Positions 1 to 13,522 of a DNA stretch of 13,522 bases are shown here, one piece after another. The notes beneath the pieces are model-generated. The model was not told where the DNA came from and did no database searches. It was given only the letters and a program-made list of their open reading frames with translations. Source of the DNA: an uncultured Lachnospiraceae bacterium (GTDB lineage Bacteria > Bacillota_A > Clostridia > Lachnospirales > Lachnospiraceae); contig CADBNG010000381.1 of the NCBI GenBank assembly GCA_902795985.1, positions 1-13,522 on the forward strand, given 5' to 3'. A program made the translations under genes and the position numbers. How positions within the stretch are numbered: position 1 is the stretch's first letter; every line of letters starts with the position of its first letter.

Positions 1-2666
1 CCGGAAGGCACCGGAACCTGATTTCGGCAGGCCGGTACCGGATGGACCGGGCGAATGTTCACAGCGGCGGCCTCCGGGCAGTGGGCGGTTATCAGGATCC
101 GGCAGCCGTCGATTCCGCCGGACGGATCCCGGACGCGTCCAGAAGCTGCGGACTGCTGGAGAATAAGAATATCCGCTGCGGCGAGAGAATAACGATGCGT
201 CTGGAGAAAAACGACAGCGGATTCGGCGCGTCGTTCCTTCTGGACGGACAGGAAGAGATCCTTTCCTTTCCCGGAAATGATTTTCTTCAGAAGCAGGATC
301 CGGAAAGCCTTTTCATCGGGTTTGCCGTCGCCGGCAGACTGACAGTGCGGATTACGGAGATTTGCGCAAAGGTGTCCCCGGGGAACAGTTCCCCTGCGCC
401 GGAAGGGGCCATCCGGCAGTATCTGCCGGACTATCCGCTCTCAAGATCTTATTCCGTACCGGAACGGCCGGCATTTGCCGCGGATCTTCCGGAGATCCTG
501 CATGTATCCCCGGACGGCTCACCGGAAGGAAACGGCCGGGAAGAACAGCCGCTGGATCTGCAGAGCGCGCTGCTTCTGGCGAATGAAAAAACGACAATTC
601 TTCTTTCGGACGGAATTTACCTTCCGGAACGGTCGTATTACGCGCCGGGAAGGGCGGATGGGAATCCTTCCTGCAGAACAGGCGTCTGCGCGGCAAATCC
701 CGGGAAAGCGATACTGGACGGGTCGCGGCTCTCCGGGGAAGCGCCCCTTTTCCTGCTGGCCGGCAATTACTGGAGACTGAACGGTCTGGTTTTCCGCGGC
801 AGTCCGTCCTGCGGGATCCATATCAGCGGCAGCGGGAACGTGGTGGAATTCTGTGAGGCCTGCGGATGCGGGGATACGGGCTTTCTGATCAGTTCCTGGC
901 CGGGAAAGCCAAAGACAGACTGGCCCGCGTACAACAGAGTGGAATACTGCGACAGCCATGACAATGCCGATCCGTCGCGGGAGAATGCGGACGGATTCGG
1001 GGCGAAGCTTTCCGTCGGTCCCGGAAACCTCTTTTATGAATGCATGGCTTACCGGAACATTGACGACGGCTTTGATCTTTATTCCAAGAGTATCCTCGGG
1101 CCTGTCGAGCCGGTAACGATCGAACGCTGCATTGCCTTTGAAAACGGAATCTGCAGAAGCCCGGAGGGTTCGGACCGCCGGATTTACAGCGGCTGCGGGT
1201 TTAAGCTCGGCGGGGAGAAACAGCCGGTCTGCCACAGGGTACGGGACTGCCTTGCCTGGAGCAATAAGGAAAAAGGTTTTTCTTCCAATTCCAATCCGAC
1301 GCTGAGGCTGGAGCGGCTGACGGCGCTTGGAAACGGTCCGGAAGAAGCCCCCTGTAATTTTCACCTGACGGCGGACAAAAAATCCGCCGGGACGGACTGG
1401 AAAATGAAGGACCTGTTTCCGTGTCCGGTACCCGATGAAACAGCAGAGCGCAGTAAGAACTACATACACTGGAAAGATCTGCCGGAAGAAGCGGAGCAGC
1501 GGAGCGGGGAATTGTTTCTCCGGACCGACCTTCGGATTCTTCCGACGAGGAATCCGGACGGAAGCCTTTCTCTTCACGGACTGCTGGAACACAAAGAGAC
1601 CCTTTCCGGGCCGGACGGCAAACCCGGCGCGGTCCTGGGCCGCCGGAGCAAAAACCTGCTGATTCTGACCAATGAGCTGGGCGGGGGCGGGGAGGAACGG
1701 GTCAGTGTGAACCTGGCATCGGGCCTGGCAAAGAGGCACAGGGTGCGCCTGATGCATCTGTATCCGTCAGAAAAGCGGTATCCGCTGGAAGAGAGCGTCG
1801 AAATCCTGTCCGGGGTTCCGAAGGGGAAAGGAACGGGGCTGGCGGAACGCTGCCGTAAGGTCCGGAAAGCGGCGAAGACCGCGGATGCCGTCATCAGTCT
1901 GCTCCGGGTTCCGAATCTTTGCAGTATCCTTGCGGCAGGCAGCGCGAAAAAGATCCTTTCCGAACGGAATGACCCTTCCCGCGGCAGAAAACAGGATTTC
2001 CTGCTGGGAAAGTGGATGTACCGCCGGGCGGACAAGGTGGTGTTTCAGAGCCGGAAGGTCCGGAACCTGTACAGCGCGGCAATCCGTAAAAAAGGAACCG
2101 TCATTCGGAATCCGGTCACGGTGACCTGTTCCGCGGCGGCGCAAAGAAAAAAACAGATCGTAACGGCCGGGCGGCTGACCGCCCAGAAGAATCATGCCCT
2201 CCTGATCCGGGCGTTCGCCCTGTTTTCCCGGCGTTTCGGGGACTATGAGCTGATTCTATACGGCGGCGGACCGGAAAAGGAGAACCTTCAGAACCTGGCC
2301 CGGGAACTGGGAGTGGGCGAAAAAACGGCAATCCGGCCGTTTACCCCGGAACTTCACCGGGAGATCCGGGAGGCGGAGCAGTTCGTCCTTTCCTCGGATT
2401 ACGAAGGCCTCTCCAATGTGCTGATGGAAGCGATGATGATGGGAATTGCCTGCGTTTCCACCGCATGCACCGGTTCCGATGAACTGATCGTAGACGGGAA
2501 GACCGGTCTGCTGGTTCCGGTGGGAGACGCGCAGGCGCTGGCTGCCGCCATGGAACGTCTGGCAGAAGACGCGCCTTTCCGCAAAAAACTGGAAAAGAAC
2601 GCAAAAACAGCATCCTGCCGCTATGAAGGAGAGCGGATTATCCGGGAATGGGAAGAACTTCTTTAA
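1..2666 (+). CDS. Fusion protein: LamG-like domain + PL9-type pectate lyase beta-helix + GT4 glycosyltransferase (5' end outside window)
   Basis: The frame is open from base 3, so the start lies upstream; residue numbers here count from the first in-window ATG at 42. Residues about 15-107 resemble the concanavalin-like domain that precedes beta-helix lyases. Residues about 152-515 look like a polysaccharide lyase family 9 beta-helix, opening with HVSPDGSPEGNG. D317 (NADGFG) and D341, D342, D345 (NIDDGFD) have exactly the 24/25/28 spacing of the four calcium-binding aspartates of Pel9A, and K388 (GCGFKLGG) fits the catalytic lysine. Residues 537-874 are a GT4 transferase: GGGGEER at 547-553, GRLTAQKN at 710-717, and an E-x7-E pair at E788/E796. 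Such transferases use nucleotide sugars in the cytoplasm. Next-gene spacing is 27 bp, suggesting one operon. Domain assignments are firm by motif; substrate, location and whether the lyase is active are unknown. Confidence 0.85.
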   Translation, partial: GRHRNLISAGRYRMDRANVHSGGLRAVGGYQDPAAVDSAGRIPDASRSCGLLENKNIRCGERITMRLEKNDSGFGASFLLDGQEEILSFPGNDFLQKQDPESLFIGFAVAGRLTVRITEICAKVSPGNSSPAPEGAIRQYLPDYPLSRSYSVPERPAFAADLPEILHVSPDGSPEGNGREEQPLDLQSALLLANEKTTILLSDGIYLPERSYYAPGRADGNPSCRTGVCAANPGKAILDGSRLSGEAPLFLLAGNYWRLNGLVFRGSPSCGIHISGSGNVVEFCEACGCGDTGFLISSWPGKPKTDWPAYNRVEYCDSHDNADPSRENADGFGAKLSVGPGNLFYECMAYRNIDDGFDLYSKSILGPVEPVTIERCIAFENGICRSPEGSDRRIYSGCGFKLGGEKQPVCHRVRDCLAWSNKEKGFSSNSNPTLRLERLTALGNGPEEAPCNFHLTADKKSAGTDWKMKDLFPCPVPDETAERSKNYIHWKDLPEEAEQRSGELFLRTDLRILPTRNPDGSLSLHGLLEHKETLSGPDGKPGAVLGRRSKNLLILTNELGGGGEERVSVNLASGLAKRHRVRLMHLYPSEKRYPLEESVEILSGVPKGKGTGLAERCRKVRKAAKTADAVISLLRVPNLCSILAAGSAKKILSERNDPSRGRKQDFLLGKWMYRRADKVVFQSRKVRNLYSAAIRKKGTVIRNPVTVTCSAAAQRKKQIVTAGRLTAQKNHALLIRAFALFSRRFGDYELILYGGGPEKENLQNLARELGVGEKTAIRPFTPELHREIREAEQFVLSSDYEGLSNVLMEAMMMGIACVSTACTGSDELIVDGKTGLLVPVGDAQALAAAMERLAEDAPFRKKLEKNAKTASCRYEGERIIREWEELL

Positions 2667-2693
2667 GTCCGGAACGAAAGGAGAAGGGTTTCG

Positions 2694-4088
2694 ATGGACA
2701 CTGAGGCGGAAAACAGAAGACAGAGGATTCTTTTTGTTGTGCCCCGGATTTCCGGCGGCGGCGCGGAGAGGGTCATCACGCAGCTGGCTTCCTGGATGGC
2801 GGAGGAAGACGAATACGAGGTCTTTCTGGCCACCACCGTACGGGACGAACGGGAAGAAAAGTACCCCCTCAGCAGCCGGGTGAAACGCGTCAGCCTGACG
2901 GACCGGATGGAAGGGAGGAAAAGCGGATGGTCCCGGACCCTGGACCGGGTGATGAGGATTCCGAAAAAAGCCTTAACCGTGGGGCGGGCGCTTGCGGGAA
3001 AAAGAAAACCGCCGGTAATCGGGGGACCGAAACCGGCGGCCGGATTGTCCGCGTCCGCGATTGACGCTTATCTGGAACGGCAGCTTACGGCGACGGCCGG
3101 GGTCCTTCAGGAAGTAAAAAAAGAACTGCGGATCGACGTTTCCGTCAGCTTTCTGAACAACGCCAATTATATCAACGTTAAATCCAAAGGCACCGAAAGG
3201 ACCATCGTTTCGATCCGGAGCTATGCCGACGGGCCCTATGCTCCGAACGAGTGCTGCGATCCTTCCGGACGCCGCAGGATCCGGGAATCCTGCCTTGAGG
3301 CGGATGCCGTGGTGGCCGTATCGGAAGAGATCCGGCGGAACCTGCCGTCGGCGTACGGGGTTCCGGAAGAGAAGATCCGGGTTATTTATAATCCCTGCGG
3401 GAAACCGGCCCCGGAATCCTCTGCGGAAGAACCGGGAGTTTTTCCGGATTCGGATTTTCCGGAGCAGGCGGGTTTTGTTTTCATCAATACGGGCCGGCTG
3501 ACCCGCAAAAAAGGACAGGTTTACCTGATCCGCGCTTTTGCGAAGATCGCCGGAAAGCATCCCGGAGCGGCGCTTGTGATCCTGGGCCGTCCCGGACGCG
3601 GCGGGGAGAACATGAAGGACGCGATTGAGAAGGAAATCCGCCGGAACCATCTGGAAAACAGGGTTCTGCTGGCCGGCTTCAAAACGGATCCGGGGCAGTA
3701 TCTCGCCCGCGGAGACGCCTATGTGATGACTTCCTTTAATGAAGGCTTCCCGAATGCCCTGACCGAGGCCATGGCCTTCGGACTGCCGGTTATTGCGGCG
3801 GACTGCCGGTCGGGCCCCAGGGAAATCCTGGCCCCGGATACGGACTGCGAAAAGAAGACCGCGTGCCTGGAAAAGGCCCGTTACGGGATCCTGGTGCCGG
3901 AGTGCGGCGGGCAGGGAGAGGAACAGGAGCGGCAGGAGGGAGAACTGGCCCGCGCCATGCTCTGCCTGATCGAACAGAAAGAGCTGCGGGAAGAGTATGC
4001 CCGGAAGAGCCTGGAACGCGCCGGACAGTTTACAAAAGAGGAATTCCTTTCCCGTTGGAAGGCGGTGATCGAAGGATATGAACCGTGA
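2694..4088 (+). CDS. GT4-family glycosyltransferase
   Basis: This 464-residue protein has the two-Rossmann-fold (GT-B) layout of retaining GT4 glycosyltransferases. The N-terminal strand and glycine loop RILFVVPRISGGGAER is at 11-26; the nucleotide-sugar site begins with NTGRLTRKKGQ at 265-275, and the E-x7-E pair is E350/E358 (FNEGFPNALTEAM). It is followed by CRSGPREIL at 371-379, a motif common in transferases that extend lipid-linked oligosaccharides. No signal peptide or membrane segment is seen, so it should act at the inner face of the membrane. A basic stretch at about 71-125 makes it longer than typical family members and could touch lipid. The start is set by AAAGGAGAAGG at 2678-2688, with 5 bases between it and the ATG. 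It lies 27 bp after the lyase-transferase gene and overlaps the permease gene by 11 bp, so the three are probably co-transcribed. The donor and acceptor sugars cannot be told. Confidence 0.9.
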   Translation: MDTEAENRRQRILFVVPRISGGGAERVITQLASWMAEEDEYEVFLATTVRDEREEKYPLSSRVKRVSLTDRMEGRKSGWSRTLDRVMRIPKKALTVGRALAGKRKPPVIGGPKPAAGLSASAIDAYLERQLTATAGVLQEVKKELRIDVSVSFLNNANYINVKSKGTERTIVSIRSYADGPYAPNECCDPSGRRRIRESCLEADAVVAVSEEIRRNLPSAYGVPEEKIRVIYNPCGKPAPESSAEEPGVFPDSDFPEQAGFVFINTGRLTRKKGQVYLIRAFAKIAGKHPGAALVILGRPGRGGENMKDAIEKEIRRNHLENRVLLAGFKTDPGQYLARGDAYVMTSFNEGFPNALTEAMAFGLPVIAADCRSGPREILAPDTDCEKKTACLEKARYGILVPECGGQGEEQERQEGELARAMLCLIEQKELREEYARKSLERAGQFTKEEFLSRWKAVIEGYEP

Positions 4089-4920
4089 TGCGGCCGCAGG
4101 AGCGGACGGCCTGATGCGGATGACCCTTTTCGGCGCCGTACGCCGCTTCCTGAATGACTGGAAAAAATACCGGGATTACGTTTTGTATGCTTCCTGGGCA
4201 GAGCTTCGGGCGGAGGTCTCCCGTGCCTATCTGGACTGGATCTGGTGGGTGCTGGAGCCGCTGTGCATGATGCTGGTCTACGGATTTATTTTCGGTGTGG
4301 TTTTTCAGGCCCGGGAGCCGTACTTCGCGGTTTTCATTTTCATCGGTCTGACTCTCTGGCGCTTTTTCAGCATGACCGTTCGGGGAAGCGCCACTCTGAT
4401 CCGGAATCACAAGACCATCGTGGTGCATGCCTATGTACCGAAGACAATGCTTTTGCTGGTAATGATGTTCAAGAACAGCTTCAAAACCCTGCTTTCCATG
4501 CTGATCGTGGCGGTGATGATGCTGGTGTACCGGGTCCCTCCCACTTCAAAAATGCTGCTGCTGATCCCGGCCGTCCTGCTTCTGTTCCTGATTACGTTCT
4601 GGGTGAGCTGTTTTGTGATGCACTGGGGCGTGTTTATCGAGGATCTGGCTTACGCTTCCAACGTGCTTCTGACCATGATGATGTATTTCACCGGCACGTT
4701 CTGGTCCATCGAAAACCGGCTTCCGGCGCCGTACGGCCTGTGGATCAGCCGGATTAATCCCATTGCGCTGTGCATATCTCTGGCCCGGAACGGACTGCTT
4801 TACGGCTTTTCCAGCTTTCACTGGGCGTATCTGGTCTGGCTGGCGGTATCCCTTGTTCTGACCGCGGTGGGCCTGCGGCTGGTTTATCAAAACGAAAACA
4901 CATATGCGAAGGTGATCTGA
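4078..4920 (+). CDS. ABC-2 type permease of a polysaccharide/teichoic-acid exporter
   Basis: This 280-residue integral membrane protein resembles the Wzm/RfbA/TagG permeases that move undecaprenyl-linked glycans out of the cytoplasm. Its N-terminal amphipathic region and first membrane segment (WIWWVLEPLCMMLVYGFIFG, about 54-76) match the family entry pattern of a Trp/Leu-rich helix followed by a Pro. Further hydrophobic segments are at about 81-100, 122-151, 158-180, 193-210 and 248-268, giving six in all. The pattern FTGTFWSIENRLP and then INPIAL near 204-232 is typical of the family. The gene overlaps the upstream transferase by 11 bp and its stop overlaps the ATPase start by 1 bp, which fits translational coupling of the permease-ATPase pair. 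The start at 4078 has a poorly placed ribosome site; ATG 4114, with AGGAG at 4098-4102, is an alternative that would remove 12 residues. Confidence 0.9.
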   Translation: MNRDAAAGADGLMRMTLFGAVRRFLNDWKKYRDYVLYASWAELRAEVSRAYLDWIWWVLEPLCMMLVYGFIFGVVFQAREPYFAVFIFIGLTLWRFFSMTVRGSATLIRNHKTIVVHAYVPKTMLLLVMMFKNSFKTLLSMLIVAVMMLVYRVPPTSKMLLLIPAVLLLFLITFWVSCFVMHWGVFIEDLAYASNVLLTMMMYFTGTFWSIENRLPAPYGLWISRINPIALCISLARNGLLYGFSSFHWAYLVWLAVSLVLTAVGLRLVYQNENTYAKVI

Positions 4921-5645
4921 TGACGGAAAACGCGATCGATGTCTGCAATGTGACCCTGTCCTACCGGCTGGCGAAGACCCGGTCGGTCCGGAACGCCCTG
5001 GAGGCGGATCCCTCCATGTCCCGCGTGCGAGCGCTGGACGGGATCTCCTTCAGTGTGAAAAAAGGCGAGATTTTCGGAATCATCGGACGCAACGGCGGCG
5101 GAAAATCCACGCTGCTGCGGACCATCGCCGGAATCTTCGTTCCTGACAGCGGGAGTATTGACCTGCACGGCCGGAACTGCTCGCTGCTTTCCATCGGCGT
5201 GGGCTTTATCGGCGCGCTGTCCGGACGGGAAAACATCATGCTTTCCGGCCTGCTGCTGGGGTTTTCCAGAAAGGAGATCAAAGAGCGGGAAGAGGAGATC
5301 ATCGAGTATTCGGAACTGGGGCATTTTATTGACCTTCCGGTGGATACCTATTCCAGCGGGATGTATTCCCGGCTGGCGTTTTCCATCACGGCCATGCTGC
5401 GGACCGATATCCTGCTGATCGACGAAGTCTTCAGTGTCGGAGACGAGCACTTTAAGCAAAAGAGTTTTGAGACGATCCAGAGCTTGATGGCCGAAAAGGA
5501 CCGGACGGTTCTGCTGGTTTCCCATATTCTGGACCAGATGCAGACCCTGTGCACGCGGATCATGTGGATGGATGCCGGAAAGAACGTGATGACGGGAGAG
5601 CCGGGAGAAGTGATCGGGGAGTATCGGAGACGGAGCGGGAAGTAA
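4920..5645 (+). CDS. ABC exporter ATPase subunit for polysaccharide/teichoic acid
   Basis: This 241-residue ATPase powers the adjacent permease. Visible motifs are Walker A GRNGGGKST (56-64), the signature loop SSGMYSRLAF (145-154) in the form characteristic of Wzt/TagH/KpsT glycan exporters, Walker B ILLIDE (164-169) followed by VFSVGDEHF, and the switch histidine H202 in LVSH. The chain stops about 40 residues after H202, so it lacks the C-terminal carbohydrate-recognition domain that Wzt-type ATPases use to select finished chains; it is closer to the short KpsT/RfbE type. The ATG at 4920 is chosen because it overlaps the permease stop (TGATG) and has GAAGGTGA at 4908-4915. An in-frame upstream ATG at 4770 would add 50 residues of permease-shadow sequence and is rejected. 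It is the last gene of the cluster, followed by a structured 3' region. Confidence 0.93.
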   Translation: MTENAIDVCNVTLSYRLAKTRSVRNALEADPSMSRVRALDGISFSVKKGEIFGIIGRNGGGKSTLLRTIAGIFVPDSGSIDLHGRNCSLLSIGVGFIGALSGRENIMLSGLLLGFSRKEIKEREEEIIEYSELGHFIDLPVDTYSSGMYSRLAFSITAMLRTDILLIDEVFSVGDEHFKQKSFETIQSLMAEKDRTVLLVSHILDQMQTLCTRIMWMDAGKNVMTGEPGEVIGEYRRRSGK

Positions 5646-5658
5646 GTGGACGGCATTA

Positions 5659-5837
5659 CTGTTCACAGTCCTTCACGCGGCACCTCGCAAAAGTCCGGTT
5701 TGAACAAAAGAATAAGGAAACAGGCTTTTGCTCGGTTTGGTGGAGGTTCCTGTTCCCAGGAACCATCCGTCAGAAAAAACCGTTTTTTCATGTAAACACG
5801 AAAAAACGGTTTTTTCTGACGGATGGACTGTGAACAG
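5659..5837. other. Cloverleaf-forming element (structured RNA or MITE-like palindromic element)
   Basis: Four stems fit together without conflict. P1 is 13 perfect pairs: CTGTTCACAGTCC at 5659-5671 with its complement at 5825-5837. P2 pairs ACC 5682-5684 with GGT 5734-5736 and GCAAAAG(TC) 5687-5695 with 5723-5731, with a 2x2 internal loop and one G-U pair. P3 is GGTTCCTG 5745-5752 with CAGGAACC 5757-5764 around a TTCC loop. P4 is 25 perfect pairs, 5765-5789 with 5800-5824, around a 10-base loop. P3 abuts P4, and P4 abuts P1, with no unpaired base. The closing stem also reads as terminal inverted repeats, so a small non-autonomous mobile element is as possible as a folded RNA. No clear target duplication flanks it. 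The pairing is seen directly; the function is unknown. Confidence 0.6.
5763..5826. terminator. Bidirectional intrinsic terminator within a 27-bp perfect palindrome
   Basis: A perfect 27-base inverted repeat (5763-5789 and 5800-5826) surrounds a 10-base spacer. Inside it, CCGTTTTTTC (5780-5789) pairs with GAAAAAACGG (5800-5809) and is followed by T6 at 5810-5815; A6 at 5774-5779 gives the same signal on the other strand. This is the classic shape of a terminator working in both directions, placed 118 bases after the exporter ATPase stop. It would end the polysaccharide operon transcript and insulate rpoBC. The stem is A/T-rich apart from three G-C pairs at one end and a single one at the other, so its strength is uncertain. 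Confidence 0.75.
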
Positions 5838-5865
5838 GTACGCAGTTTATAAAAATTTAATTTAA

Positions 5866-5896
5866 AACCCCCTGATCTTATCGTTGACAGGGGGTT
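5866..5896. repeat. 9-bp inverted repeat overlapping the rpoB -35 region (operator or terminator)
   Basis: AACCCCCTG at 5866-5874 is a perfect complement of CAGGGGGTT at 5888-5896, with a 13-base spacer. The right arm overlaps the last two bases of the TTGACA box at 5884-5889. On the + strand the hairpin is followed by GATTTTG, a short T run; on the - strand it is followed by a longer T-rich stretch. It could be a second terminator for read-through, or a protein-binding dyad at the rpoB promoter. Confidence 0.5.
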
Positions 5897-5912
5897 GATT
5901 TTGTGCTACCTT
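5884..5912 (+). promoter_or_regulatory. Probable sigma-A type promoter for rpoBC
   Basis: A perfect TTGACA at 5884-5889 is separated by exactly 17 bases from TACCTT at 5907-5912. The -10 matches TATAAT at only three of six positions, but it is preceded by TGC (5904-5906), the extended -10 dinucleotide, which compensates. An A/T-rich block at about 5847-5867 lies upstream. Transcription would start near 5919, leaving a leader of about 130 nt before rpoB. No other convincing promoter is seen between the ATPase gene and rpoB. Confidence 0.6.
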
Positions 5913-6049
5913 TAAGTTTGCACTATTGTGGATTGCCACGCCCTTTTTTTCAAAAAATTAAAAAACAAAAATCTTTTTAATCTTATGGACAGAAAGGTCA
6001 AAGTGCTGTTTCATGGTAACTATTATACGCACATGAGGTGAAATCGTCA
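5913..6049 (+). promoter_or_regulatory. A/T-rich untranslated leader of rpoB with ribosome binding site
   Basis: This stretch between the -10 box and the start codon holds no plausible gene. It has a small hairpin GTGG-ATTG-CCAC (5928-5939) followed by GCCC and seven T (5944-5950), a weak terminator-like arrangement, then a long run rich in A and T with an 8-pair stem (ATTAAAAA 5957-5964 with TTTTTAAT 5974-5981). It ends with GAGGTG at 6035-6040, nine bases before the ATG at 6050. This ribosome site decides the start: the GTG at 6038 lies inside it and cannot be the real start. Confidence 0.5.
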
Positions 6050-9895
<3,846 letters not shown>

Positions 9896-9963
9896 AGGTC
9901 CGCGGTCAGTATCGTATCTGTCGAAACGGAAGCACGGATGGAATATCCGGAAAGGGGTATCAA

Positions 9964-13522
<3,559 letters not shown>

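Noticed and set aside
519..1757. 412-codon open frame on the - strand
   Set aside because: Antisense to the lyase domain, which carries clear conserved motifs in the + frame.
4770..4919. Upstream ATG extension of the ABC ATPase
   Set aside because: The extra 50 residues are out-of-frame permease sequence; ATG 4920 has the stop-start overlap and ribosome site.
5549..5833. 94-codon + strand frame ending in the intergenic region
   Set aside because: It starts inside the ATPase gene in another frame and runs across the palindromic element; it has no ribosome site and low-complexity arm-derived sequence.
5751..5836. Extended imperfect stem pairing TGTTC and CAG (5751-5759) with CTG and GAACA (5828-5836)
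   Set aside because: It needs bulges and mismatches; the same bases form perfect stems P3 and P1 instead.
6021..6026. TATTAT as a second rpoB -10 box
   Set aside because: No acceptable -35 lies 16-18 bases upstream, and it is only about 24 bases before the start codon.

Overview
The window looks like chromosomal DNA from a Firmicute of the class Clostridia with fairly GC-rich genes. The evidence is the form of the RNA polymerase subunits: RpoB has the clostridial insert before the C-terminal catalytic block, RpoC lacks the large proteobacterial trigger-loop insertion, and starts are preceded by strong AGGAG- or AAGGGG-type ribosome binding sites. No species can be named from the sequence alone.

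Region 1 (1-5645, all + strand) is the tail of a surface-polysaccharide synthesis and export operon. It begins inside a very unusual long gene whose product joins a sugar-binding-like domain and a family-9-type pectate lyase beta-helix to a complete GT4 glycosyltransferase in one frame. It continues with a second GT4 glycosyltransferase, then an ABC-2 permease and its ATPase of the O-antigen/teichoic-acid exporter type. The genes are tightly packed (27 bp gap, 11 bp overlap, 1 bp overlap), so they are probably one transcript coming from upstream. The two transferases would build a glycan on a lipid carrier in the cytoplasm and the ABC pair would flip it outward. The lyase domain is the piece that does not fit simply.

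Region 2 (5646-6049, about 400 bp) has no gene but is dense in structure. Positions 5659-5837 can fold into an exact four-helix cloverleaf: a 13-bp perfect closing stem, an interrupted arm, an 8-bp hairpin, and a 25-bp perfect arm, three of them directly abutting. The long arm contains a bidirectional intrinsic-terminator motif. Downstream are an A/T-rich block, a 9-bp inverted repeat straddling a TTGACA box, an extended -10 element, and an A/T-rich leader of roughly 130 nt ending in a good ribosome binding site.

Region 3 (6050-13522) holds rpoB (complete) and rpoC (lacking only its 3' end), the two large catalytic subunits of RNA polymerase, with intact active-site, zinc-binding and rifampicin-pocket motifs. 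Unlike the common rplJ-rplL-rpoB-rpoC order, the ribosomal protein genes are not upstream; rpoBC directly follows the glycan cluster and appears to carry its own promoter.
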